The translations under genes and the position numbers were made by a program. DNA of 49,658 nt from Odoribacter sp. OttesenSCG-928-L07. Its GTDB lineage: Bacteria; Bacteroidota; Bacteroidia; Bacteroidales; BM520. Shown in pieces: positions 42,228 through 49,658 of this stretch (positions are counted from its first letter, which is position 1; each line of letters starts with the position of its first letter). The stretch lies in assembly GCA_030265965.1 (NCBI GenBank), contig JAJDHA010000006.1, positions 1 through 49,658 on the forward strand, in the 5' to 3' direction. The notes under the pieces were generated by a model that was not told the DNA's origin, ran no database searches, and saw only the letters and a program-made list of their open reading frames with translations.

Positions 42228-45032
42228 ATGTCCTTGAAGGAAATAAAAATTTCTGGAGCACGAGTAAATAATTTAAAAAATATCGACTTAGCAATTCCGC
42301 AAAAAAAACTCGTAGTAATAACAGGTTTGAGCGGTAGCGGTAAATCGTCATTGGCTTTCGATACAATCTATGCCGAAGGTCAACGTAGATTTATGGAAAC
42401 TATGTCGAGATATGCGCGTCAATTTATCGGCAACTTAGAAAGACCTGATGTTGACTCAATTACCGGACTGTGCCCCGCGATTTCCATAGAACAAAAAACT
42501 ACAAACAAAAATCCGCGCTCTACGGTAGGTACAATCACCGAAATATACGATTTGCTTCGTTTGTTGTACGCACGTATCGCTGATGCTTACTCGCCGGCAA
42601 CAGGAAAACTGATGGTCAAATACAATGAAAATCAAATCATAGACCTAATTTCTACAGAATACAACAACAAATCAATATTAATTCTCGCACCTCTTATTAA
42701 AGGTAGAAAAGGACATTATAGAGAATTGTTCGAAAATATGCGGCGACAAGGATTTCTAAAGGTTATGGTTGATGGAGAAATTATTGAATTAACGCCAGGA
42801 ATGCATGTTGATAGATATAAAATTCATGATATCTTTCTTGTTGCAGACAAACTTACCATCAATGAAAAATCAAAAATCCGTTTAAAAGAAAGTGTAAAAA
42901 CAGCTTTTCGATTAGGCAAAGATAATCTATTAATCATTGATAATGAAAATAATGAACAACGTAATCTAAGCAAAAGATTAGTTTGTCCCGATACCGGAAT
43001 TTCATACAGTGACCCTGAACCAAACTTATTTTCTTTTAATTCACCTTATGGCGCATGCGAAAAATGTAACGGATTAGGATATATTAAAGAAGTTGATATT
43101 GATAAAATTTTCCCAAACAAAACATTAAGCATTAAAAAGGGAGGTATTGCTCCTTTGGGTGAGTACAAAAAAAACTGGATTTTTAATCAAATTGAAGCTA
43201 TCGGTTTAAAGTTTGGATTCACGATGAATTCAACAATTGAAGAACTTTCCGAAGAAGCTATAAATGTAATTTTGTTTGGTGCAAAAGAAAAATTCTCAGT
43301 AAAAAATTCATATATAGGAATCAATTTAGATTATGATGTTAATTTCGATGGAATTGTAAATTTTCTCGAAGAACAGGAAAAAATGCCTGATTATCTTTCA
43401 TTAAAGAAATGGGTAAATTCTTATATGAACGAAATACCTTGTCCGGATTGTCATGGTAAACGCTTGAATGATGAAGCATTACACTTCTTGATTAATGAAA
43501 AGAATATTGCCGAAGTTGCTCATCTCGAATTAACTGATTTGAAAAAATGGATTGAAGATGTTCAAATTTCAATTGATGAAACGAAGCGAACTATCGCTAA
43601 TGAGATTTTCAAAGAAATTTCGCATCGACTAAATTTTATCATTGATGTTGGATTAGATTATCTCTCATTAGATAGATCGGCGCCCTCTTTATCAGGTGGT
43701 GAATCGCAACGTATAAGACTTGCAACGCAAATAGGTTCCAAATTAATTGGAGTATTATATATTCTTGACGAGCCAAGCATCGGACTGCATCAAAAGGATA
43801 ATTACAGATTAATCCAAGCATTAAAAGATTTGCGCGATATAGGAAATTCGGTAATAGTTGTTGAACACGACGAAGCTACAATGTATGCTGCAGATCAAAT
43901 AATTGATATCGGTCCGGGCGCCGGAAGGCTCGGTGGGCGTGTTGTAGCTCAAGGAAATGTTGATGACATTATCAAGTCAGGCTCTATCACAGGAAAATAT
44001 CTTAGTAAAGAATTGGAAATACTTCCTCCGGATGAAACTAGAAAAGGTAATGGAAAATTTATTACCATAAAAGGTGCAAAAGGTCATAATCTTAAAAATA
44101 TTGACGTTGATATTCCGCTTAATAAACTAATCTGTGTTACAGGCGTTTCGGGAAGCGGTAAATCTTCTTTGATAAATCAAACTTTGTATCCTGTTTTGGT
44201 TAACAAATTGCATCATGGCAAACGAAACGCATTAGAATATGACGAAATCATCGGTATTGAAAATATCGACAAAATAATTGATATCGATCAATCACCGATA
44301 GGAAGAACTCCGCGCTCAAATCCCGCAACTTACACAAATGTTTTCAGCGATATTAGAAATATTTTTGCAGATACGCCGCAAGCGAAAATTCGCGGATATA
44401 AAGCAGGCAGATTTTCTTTTAATATCAAAGGCGGACGATGCGAAGAATGTCAAGGTAGCGGCGAGCGCATAATTGAAATGAATTTCTTACCGAGCGTTCA
44501 TGTTAAATGCGAAAAATGTCAAGGAAAAAGATACGATAGAGAAACTTTGGAAGTACGTTATCGTGGAAAATCTATTTCAGATGTTTTAGATATGACAATA
44601 AATCAAGCTGTTGAGTTCTTTGAGAATATTCCGAATATTACTAGAAAAATTAAGGTTTTGCAGGATGTCGGATTAGGATATTTGAAGTTGGGACAGTCAT
44701 CAACAACCCTCTCCGGAGGCGAAGCGCAAAGAATAAAGTTAGTTTCCGAATTAAATAAACGCGATACAGGAAGTACGCTTTATATTTTAGATGAACCTAC
44801 AACAGGATTACATTTCGAAGATGTAAAAGTATTGCTTCAAGTTATTAATCATTTGATAGACAAAGGCAATACAGTAATTATCATCGAACATAATTTAGAT
44901 GTAATTAAATCGGCAGATCATATCATTGATATGGGACCAGGCGGCGGATATAAAGGCGGCGAAATTATTGTTACAGGCACACCACAAGAAGTCAAAGAAT
45001 CAGGAAAAGGTTACACATCACAATATTTATAA
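42228..45032 (+). CDS. uvrA: Excinuclease ABC subunit A
   Basis: A 934-residue DNA damage sensor of nucleotide excision repair. It has two ABC ATPase halves: Walker A GLSGSGKSS at 33-41 with a signature LSGGESQRIRL near 488, and Walker A GVSGSGKSS near 640 with LSGGEAQRIKL near 827. Zinc-binding CxxC pairs appear in both halves (CEKCNG near 280, CEECQGSG and CEKCQGKR near 740-760). Length and order are standard. It works with UvrB, encoded elsewhere. It starts 12 bases after rfbC. Confidence 0.97.
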   Translation: MSLKEIKISGARVNNLKNIDLAIPQKKLVVITGLSGSGKSSLAFDTIYAEGQRRFMETMSRYARQFIGNLERPDVDSITGLCPAISIEQKTTNKNPRSTVGTITEIYDLLRLLYARIADAYSPATGKLMVKYNENQIIDLISTEYNNKSILILAPLIKGRKGHYRELFENMRRQGFLKVMVDGEIIELTPGMHVDRYKIHDIFLVADKLTINEKSKIRLKESVKTAFRLGKDNLLIIDNENNEQRNLSKRLVCPDTGISYSDPEPNLFSFNSPYGACEKCNGLGYIKEVDIDKIFPNKTLSIKKGGIAPLGEYKKNWIFNQIEAIGLKFGFTMNSTIEELSEEAINVILFGAKEKFSVKNSYIGINLDYDVNFDGIVNFLEEQEKMPDYLSLKKWVNSYMNEIPCPDCHGKRLNDEALHFLINEKNIAEVAHLELTDLKKWIEDVQISIDETKRTIANEIFKEISHRLNFIIDVGLDYLSLDRSAPSLSGGESQRIRLATQIGSKLIGVLYILDEPSIGLHQKDNYRLIQALKDLRDIGNSVIVVEHDEATMYAADQIIDIGPGAGRLGGRVVAQGNVDDIIKSGSITGKYLSKELEILPPDETRKGNGKFITIKGAKGHNLKNIDVDIPLNKLICVTGVSGSGKSSLINQTLYPVLVNKLHHGKRNALEYDEIIGIENIDKIIDIDQSPIGRTPRSNPATYTNVFSDIRNIFADTPQAKIRGYKAGRFSFNIKGGRCEECQGSGERIIEMNFLPSVHVKCEKCQGKRYDRETLEVRYRGKSISDVLDMTINQAVEFFENIPNITRKIKVLQDVGLGYLKLGQSSTTLSGGEAQRIKLVSELNKRDTGSTLYILDEPTTGLHFEDVKVLLQVINHLIDKGNTVIIIEHNLDVIKSADHIIDMGPGGGYKGGEIIVTGTPQEVKESGKGYTSQYL

Positions 45033-45034
45033 AC

Positions 45035-45484
45035 ATGAATCACAAAATCAAATTATTAACAATAGATGGTCTTGACGACAGAAATGGTTCGTTAAGATAT
45101 ATCAGCGCAAAAATCAACAGAAAGAATGTTTTGTTTTTAATCGATACAGGCGCAACACGCACTTGCATCAACGAGGAAAGCTTAGAATATTTTTTGAGCA
45201 AGAAAGAATTAAAACAGATTAAAGAAGGTGCAGACATTATGGGACTTGGCACATCATCACATAAGAGCCAAGAGTGCATTGTAAACAAAATACATTTCAA
45301 CAGAATGACATTACACGATTTTCCCTTAATAATCACAAATTTATCCGATATCTTCGCAGCATTAGAAGCCGCATCCAATATCAAACTCCACGGTATAATC
45401 GGCAATGATTTCCTTGCAGAACACAATGCCGTAATTGATTACAAGAAGGAAATTTTGAGAGTGACGGGTGATGTGGTGATTTGA
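45035..45484 (+). CDS. Retropepsin-like aspartic protease domain protein
   Basis: A 149-residue single-domain protein. LIDTGATRTCI carries the catalytic Asp37-Thr38-Gly39, and LHGIIGNDFLAEHNAVIDY near the end is the usual second family block. Such one-domain proteins act as homodimers. No signal peptide or membrane anchor is visible, so it is probably cytoplasmic. It starts 2 bases after uvrA. The 3' end runs into GTGACGGGTGATG repeat DNA through the stop, so the last residues (VTGDVVI) may be repeat-derived. Confidence 0.8.
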   Translation: MNHKIKLLTIDGLDDRNGSLRYISAKINRKNVLFLIDTGATRTCINEESLEYFLSKKELKQIKEGADIMGLGTSSHKSQECIVNKIHFNRMTLHDFPLIITNLSDIFAALEAASNIKLHGIIGNDFLAEHNAVIDYKKEILRVTGDVVI

Positions 45485-45511
45485 TGATTAATCATTTTAT
45501 ATGTCTTTCGT

Positions 45512-45580
45512 CGCACACCTACGGTGTGCGGGGGCGTGTTGACATTTATCGGGCTACCGTTCGGAATCCCCTTTGGGGAT
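45512..45580. repeat. Composite palindromic intergenic element
   Basis: Two perfect inverted repeats lie here: CGCACACC-TAC-GGTGTGCG (45512-45530) and ATCCCC-TTT-GGGGAT (45566-45580), joined by GC-richer sequence than the surroundings. An open frame runs through but looks fortuitous. Together with the following tandem element it fills the gap between the convergent retropepsin-like gene and glycosyltransferase gene. Confidence 0.6.
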
Positions 45581-45593
45581 AATCATCATATCA

Positions 45594-45688
45594 TTTTGCC
45601 CCTAAATCCCCTAAAGGGGAGTTTGTATTTTGCCCCTAAATCCCCTAAAGGGGACTTTGTATTTTCATCACATCATCACATCATCAAA
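45594..45688 (-). repeat. CCCCTAAATCCCC element, copy 3, tandem duplicate
   Basis: Two 34-base units (45594-45627 and 45628-45661) differ at one base, followed by ATCACATC runs up to the glycosyltransferase stop. On the minus strand it begins right after that stop codon, as with copies 1 and 2. Confidence 0.8.
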
Positions 45689-47674
45689 TTACCAAATTCC
45701 AAACCAGAAATCATCAAAATAAATTCTTGATTTTCCGGGATTATAGAGGTAAATAGCAAACTCATAGTTGGTGAGGTCTATTCTGGGAATTTCAAATCCT
45801 ACCGAGATGTTTTCCCATTCTTGGGTACATGCAAGGGCGTCAGCTAAGCTGTAATTTTGATAATAAATGTTTTGATTATTATGTACAACGGATAATACCA
45901 AATGAAAATCATCAATATATTGACACAAAAACTTCGCGTTAAAGAAAACAAAATTATTTGTTTCAGAAAGGATTGTCATATCTTTTGACTTATAAGTCAA
46001 TCCGTAAAGCATATCTTGAGTTACTAATCCTGTGTGAGAACCGGAAAAACTGACTTCTGTTGATTTTAAAACATTAGTCCAAATATCGGAAATCTCAGAT
46101 TCAAAATCTGTGAATGTTTCAAAATACGGCGCTTTCTCTTCCAAAACAAAGATTGAAATTTTATCATCCCCACCAATCTTATTTATTTTATGGATAATCT
46201 CAGGACAACGCGGATAGATTCTCGACAAATAATATTCATTTTGCAAAACAATATAATCATAATTCCAATTCAAAGCATCTAAAATATTTTCTTCATTCAC
46301 TCTCATCACAACAAAACCTTTTCTATCCATAAGAATAAAAGGCATATTAGGAGCAGGACAATCAATTACAAGTATTTTTGCATCTTTCGAAATGCCAAGA
46401 TTATCCATTAATGTTTTAGAGTTCAAAAAGCTATTGTATGTTTTCTCAGTCCTACTCCAATCTTTTTCAGAATATCTTTCGACTTGCGATGCTAAAGCTT
46501 TATTACTTAGCGGATAAATCATTACAAGAGTTAGCGCTAACCAAACAATTTCATTAACATTTTTATTTTTAAAATCTGGAATAACCGACAGAAAGAATAT
46601 CATTAATAAGATTATCGGAAAATAGAAAGAATCCAAAAAATAATAATCGTGTGCAGGAAATTGTTGTATTAATGCAAAAAGAAACATGGCACAACCAATA
46701 AATATAGTTGTAATATAAAGAATGAAATACGAATCTTGTTTAACAATTTTCTTTTTTCTTGTTGCAATAATGTAAATTGAGACTAAAGCAATACCTATAA
46801 ATATTATATAATGATAATTAGAGAAATACGCTCCGTTCCAATTGTTTAAACTTAACTTTATTAGTGAAATAAACTCAGAGAAACTTTCTGCAGGCATAAG
46901 CTGACTTAAAAAAATGGAACCAAAATTATCTCTAAGAATTTTATTGTAAACAAGATTAAAAAACACAAAAATCAATGAAATAAATACCGGCGCTAACTTG
47001 GGCAATAACTTTGAATCTTTTTTGATTATTCTGATAAATTCTACACAAAAAACAGCAATCAACGGAATGACGAAAGTAGAACGCGACATAGCAGCCAAAG
47101 TAAAAAAGATTAATGAAACATTAAAATTCTTATTTCTATTATTAACTAAAAACAGATAATAAAAATAAACACCAATAATTGTATTTGTTAAGGATGGAAT
47201 TGTTGGTAAAAACCCTGCCTGATAATAAACAAAAATTGGCGATGTGGCAGCTATCAAAATTATCATTATTGACTTAAAGAAATTTTTTGTACATAAATAC
47301 GATAATTTAAACAGAAAGAATAAACCAAGAAAACTGTAAATCAAAATATAAACGCGCGAAATAGTAAAGGAGTTATTATGCAATAATTTCATTATTACTG
47401 CAGGAATATAATCGTGCATAGGAAATTCAACAGCGGTAACAGTTGTTTCCGAAGGATTTTGCCATTTGTCAGGAAATTGGTGATTATACAAATAAGTTTG
47501 TGGTTTAAAAAAATTCAAATCATTTTCAACAAAACCAAGTGAAAGAGCAAATCTATCAGATTGCGCCCACGCATGTATTTGATACGGAAAAGTGTTTAGA
47601 TATTTATGATTAAAAAGCAATCCTAAAAAAACAATAAAAATAATTGCAATCAAATTTTTGTATAAATCTTTCAT
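45689..47674 (-). CDS. Membrane glycosyltransferase, GT39/PMT-like
   Basis: A 661-residue integral membrane protein with about ten or more helices in residues 1-400 and a soluble C-terminal domain of about 260. An N-terminal loop after the first helix has HAWAQSDRFALSLGF, which carries the acidic residue used by ArnT/PMT-like lipid-dependent transferases. A later helix cluster (ISLIFVFFNLVY and similar) fits the fold. Such enzymes take a sugar from a polyprenyl carrier. Substrate and acceptor are unknown. The gene converges with the retropepsin-like gene and diverges from the LRR protein gene. Confidence 0.75.
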   Translation of the reverse strand: MKDLYKNLIAIIFIVFLGLLFNHKYLNTFPYQIHAWAQSDRFALSLGFVENDLNFFKPQTYLYNHQFPDKWQNPSETTVTAVEFPMHDYIPAVIMKLLHNNSFTISRVYILIYSFLGLFFLFKLSYLCTKNFFKSIMIILIAATSPIFVYYQAGFLPTIPSLTNTIIGVYFYYLFLVNNRNKNFNVSLIFFTLAAMSRSTFVIPLIAVFCVEFIRIIKKDSKLLPKLAPVFISLIFVFFNLVYNKILRDNFGSIFLSQLMPAESFSEFISLIKLSLNNWNGAYFSNYHYIIFIGIALVSIYIIATRKKKIVKQDSYFILYITTIFIGCAMFLFALIQQFPAHDYYFLDSFYFPIILLMIFFLSVIPDFKNKNVNEIVWLALTLVMIYPLSNKALASQVERYSEKDWSRTEKTYNSFLNSKTLMDNLGISKDAKILVIDCPAPNMPFILMDRKGFVVMRVNEENILDALNWNYDYIVLQNEYYLSRIYPRCPEIIHKINKIGGDDKISIFVLEEKAPYFETFTDFESEISDIWTNVLKSTEVSFSGSHTGLVTQDMLYGLTYKSKDMTILSETNNFVFFNAKFLCQYIDDFHLVLSVVHNNQNIYYQNYSLADALACTQEWENISVGFEIPRIDLTNYEFAIYLYNPGKSRIYFDDFWFGIW

Positions 47675-47696
47675 ATCAAAATAATTTATTTGATTG

Positions 47697-47704
47697 CAAA
47701 TATA
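47697..47704 (-). promoter_or_regulatory. -7-like element for the membrane glycosyltransferase
   Basis: CAAATATA on the plus strand is TATATTTG on the minus strand, 22 bases before the start codon. Confidence 0.45.
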
Positions 47705-47773
47705 CGTTAAATAGATGGAATGTAACGAGTCACAATTTTCTCATAAAATTTACTTTTATATATAAAAATTTAT

Positions 47774-47781
47774 TACATTTG
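47774..47781 (+). promoter_or_regulatory. TTACATTTG -7-like element for the LRR gene
   Basis: TACATTTG matches TAnnTTTG about 90 bases before the LRR start codon. The gap of 198 bases between the divergent genes holds this and the minus-strand element at 47697, and nothing else I can name. Confidence 0.4.
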
Positions 47782-47872
47782 CCGCTGCTAAAAAATGATG
47801 TTCTTGGAAGGATAAAGAGCATAAATGTATTTCAATTGATTGAAAAATAAATATTAACAAAATTATAATTAA

Positions 47873-49658
47873 ATGAGAAGACCTATTACACTTCAGTTTT
47901 TAAAATTTTCTCAAACAATAATTCTTTTTATATTATTGTTTTCTTCAACAAGTTTATTAGCCCAACAACAAATAATCACTTTCGAATGGGCAGGCAATGG
48001 TAATCAAACAAAATCGTTCATGATTACACTCACTTCCGGTACCGGCACTATTACAGTGTCTTGGGGAGATGAAGCAAATACTACAATTGTATTAGAGCTA
48101 CAATTGTATCATGATCTTGAAATTTGTAATATTAATCCTTATAACGATTTCAATAATCATGAAGTAACAATTACAGCTGATGTTGGTACTGATATCCAAC
48201 GTTTGGAAGTTAACAATAAACAAGTTTCAAAATTGGATGTAAGCCGAGCAACTGCTTTGGCATATTTGCAATGCAATGACAATCAGTTGACAAGTTTGGA
48301 TATAAGCAAGAATTTTGCATTGGAAGGCCTGGATTGTTCTTCCAATCAATTAACAAGTTTGGATGTAAGCAACAATATTGCATTGGAAGGCCTAGGTTGT
48401 TCTTCCAATCAATTAACAAGTTTAGAGGTAAGCAACAATATTGCATTGGTAGGCCTGGGTTGTTCTTCCAATCAAATAAAAAGTTTGGATGTAAGCAATA
48501 ATGTGAATTTGATTGAATTATCATGTTCTTCCAATCAATTAACAAGTTTGGATGTAAGCAACAATACGGCGTTGGCTTTTTTGTCTTGCTCTGCCAATCA
48601 ATTAACAAGTTTGGATGTAAGCAACAATACTGCGTTGATTTATTTGTATGCTAGAGATCAAACTCCAACAATGCTGCAAGAAACAGCAACAAACGGAAAT
48701 CTTAGCATTGTTAATCCGCTATATTTTAATGGCAGCGCTATAACAGACATTACCGGCGCAACTGTTTCGGGAGATAATATTGAATGGACCGGGTTAAGCG
48801 GTGAAAGCGGTACTGCCTCATGTACCTTTGCTACCACACTTCCTTCCGGCGTTAGTGGCACTGCTTTCTCCGGCACGCTAAATCAGCCTTGGGAAGCTGC
48901 ACCGCCGCAAAGCATCACTTTCAAATGGGCAGGTATTGGAGGCGGCACAGAATGGTTTATTATTAACGCGACCACCGGTACCAACAATATTACAGTATCT
49001 TGGGGAGATGATGCAAATACTACCGAAACATTCAATGGAAGTAGTGATCTTATATTAATTTCTCCCGTTTATGGCGATACCGAATCCCATGAGGTAGTAA
49101 TTACCGCAGCCATAGGTACAGATATCACACGTCTTCATTTTACTGACAACAGGCAGGTTTCCGAAATAGATGTAAGCGGCGCAACAGCATTGACTGAGTT
49201 GACTTGCTACAGAAATCCATTAATAAGTTTGAATGTAAACGGTGCTATTGCTTTACAGACTTTAAATTGCTACAGAAATCAATTAACAGATTTGGATGTT
49301 AGCGGCTCAACTGCTTTACAGACTTTAAATTGCTACAACAATCAATTAACAAATTTGGATGTGAGCAATAATGCTGCTTTGACTCATTTGGCTTGCGAGT
49401 ACAATCAATTAACAAGTTTGGAGATAAGCAACAATACGGATTTGTCACATTTGAATTGCTCTTCCAATCAATTAACAAGTTTGGATGTAAGCGGCGCAAC
49501 TGCTTTAACAGCATTAGAGTGCTCTTCCAATCAATTAACAAGTTTGGATGTAAGCGGCGCAACTGCTTTAACAGCATTAGAGTGCTCTTCCAATCAATTA
49601 ACAAGTTTGGATGTAAGCGGCGCAACTGCTTTAACAGCATTAGAGTGCTCTTCCAATC
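47873..49658 (+). CDS. Secreted leucine-rich-repeat protein, 5' part (open at the right edge)
   Basis: The frame runs from the ATG at 47873 to the end of the window (595 residues seen) with no stop. An N-terminal signal peptide ends near LLAQQ. Two modules follow: each begins with a beta-sandwich-like segment (ITFEWAGNG / ITFKWAGIG, then TVSWGD) and continues with 21-residue leucine-rich repeats of the pattern CSSNQLTSLDVSNNTALxxL. About seven repeats lie in module 1 and at least eight in module 2. The three last full repeats are identical at DNA level. Bacteroidetes proteins of this sort are exported or cell-surface proteins, often with a C-terminal sorting domain, which here would lie beyond the edge. 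Confidence 0.85.
   Translation, partial: MRRPITLQFLKFSQTIILFILLFSSTSLLAQQQIITFEWAGNGNQTKSFMITLTSGTGTITVSWGDEANTTIVLELQLYHDLEICNINPYNDFNNHEVTITADVGTDIQRLEVNNKQVSKLDVSRATALAYLQCNDNQLTSLDISKNFALEGLDCSSNQLTSLDVSNNIALEGLGCSSNQLTSLEVSNNIALVGLGCSSNQIKSLDVSNNVNLIELSCSSNQLTSLDVSNNTALAFLSCSANQLTSLDVSNNTALIYLYARDQTPTMLQETATNGNLSIVNPLYFNGSAITDITGATVSGDNIEWTGLSGESGTASCTFATTLPSGVSGTAFSGTLNQPWEAAPPQSITFKWAGIGGGTEWFIINATTGTNNITVSWGDDANTTETFNGSSDLILISPVYGDTESHEVVITAAIGTDITRLHFTDNRQVSEIDVSGATALTELTCYRNPLISLNVNGAIALQTLNCYRNQLTDLDVSGSTALQTLNCYNNQLTNLDVSNNAALTHLACEYNQLTSLEISNNTDLSHLNCSSNQLTSLDVSGATALTALECSSNQLTSLDVSGATALTALECSSNQLTSLDVSGATALTALECSSN
49457..49658 (+). repeat. Identical 63-bp tandem repeats in the LRR gene
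   Basis: Copies at 49457-49519, 49520-49582 and 49583-49645 are identical, and 13 bases of a fourth reach the edge. Each encodes one 21-residue leucine-rich repeat, so gain or loss of units keeps the frame. Confidence 0.9.

Noticed and set aside
45524-45730. Open frame reading through the CCCCTAAATCCCC region
   Set aside because: It is made up of palindromic and tandem repeat DNA, with no domain; it overlaps the end of the convergent glycosyltransferase gene.
47675-47872. tRNA or small RNA in the divergent gap
   Set aside because: The sequence is AT-rich with no cloverleaf arms or T-loop; only promoter-like elements could be seen.
48210-49640. Long minus-strand open frames rich in LLIDWK repeats
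   Set aside because: They are the reverse complement of the LRR repeats; the plus-strand frame has a signal peptide and domain pattern and explains the region.

Overview
The window reads as a piece of a low-GC Bacteroidetes chromosome, most likely order Bacteroidales. The supporting signs are AT-rich coding sequence, several promoter-like TAnnTTTG elements (usually TATCTTTG), signal peptides ending in AQ, and a gene set typical of the phylum (M64 and C69 peptidases, a MacB/FtsX-type permease, a Bacteroidetes-style tyrosine ammonia-lyase). Nothing in it fixes genus or species. I saw no rRNA, tRNA, CRISPR array, transposase or prophage gene. No gene-free stretch exceeds about 220 bases.

Left flank, 1-5154: the 3' end of a GH20 beta-N-acetylhexosaminidase, cutC, a prolyl oligopeptidase lipoprotein, a zinc-ribbon-like SAM methyltransferase behind a perfect 42-nt palindrome, and methylglyoxal synthase.

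Centre, 5201-30384: a biosynthetic locus of about 25 kb of the aryl polyene/flexirubin class. It holds three acyl carrier proteins, three complete ketosynthases, a chain-length-factor-like partner, a truncated Cys-less thiolase-fold protein, two hotdog dehydratases, FabG, a thioesterase, an adenylate-forming ligase and a tyrosine ammonia-lyase that would supply 4-coumarate as aryl starter. It also has three acyltransferase domains (one fused to an MMPL exporter), a glycosyltransferase, a LolA-like protein, a small lipoprotein, an SMR-like membrane protein, a CrtI-like FAD oxidoreductase and two B12-type radical SAM proteins. One radical SAM gene is cut by an in-frame TAA. The DarA/DarB pair that makes the dialkylresorcinol half of flexirubins is not in the window, so the likeliest product is an aryl polyene lipid made on ACPs, acylated onto a lipid acceptor and exported to the outer membrane. 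The locus consists of a plus-strand block (5201-18400), a minus-strand block (18479-23172) whose last three genes look unrelated, and a second plus-strand block (23338-30384) divergent from the minus block.

Right flank, 30391-49658: M64 and C69 peptidases on the minus strand, a MATE transporter, an orphan FtsX-type permease flanked by inverted heptamer arrays, a conserved hypothetical, dapA, a small lipoprotein, an outer-membrane barrel, lpdA, rfbC, uvrA, a retropepsin-like protease and a membrane glycosyltransferase. The window ends inside a secreted leucine-rich-repeat protein whose last visible 63-bp repeats are identical.

Intergenic DNA is rich in short repeats: perfect palindromes, 7-bp arrays that run into stop codons, a CCCCTAAATCCCC element found just 3' of genes, and a 53-nt promoter-bearing cassette present twice. 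All functional calls rest on reading motifs by eye; no database search was possible.
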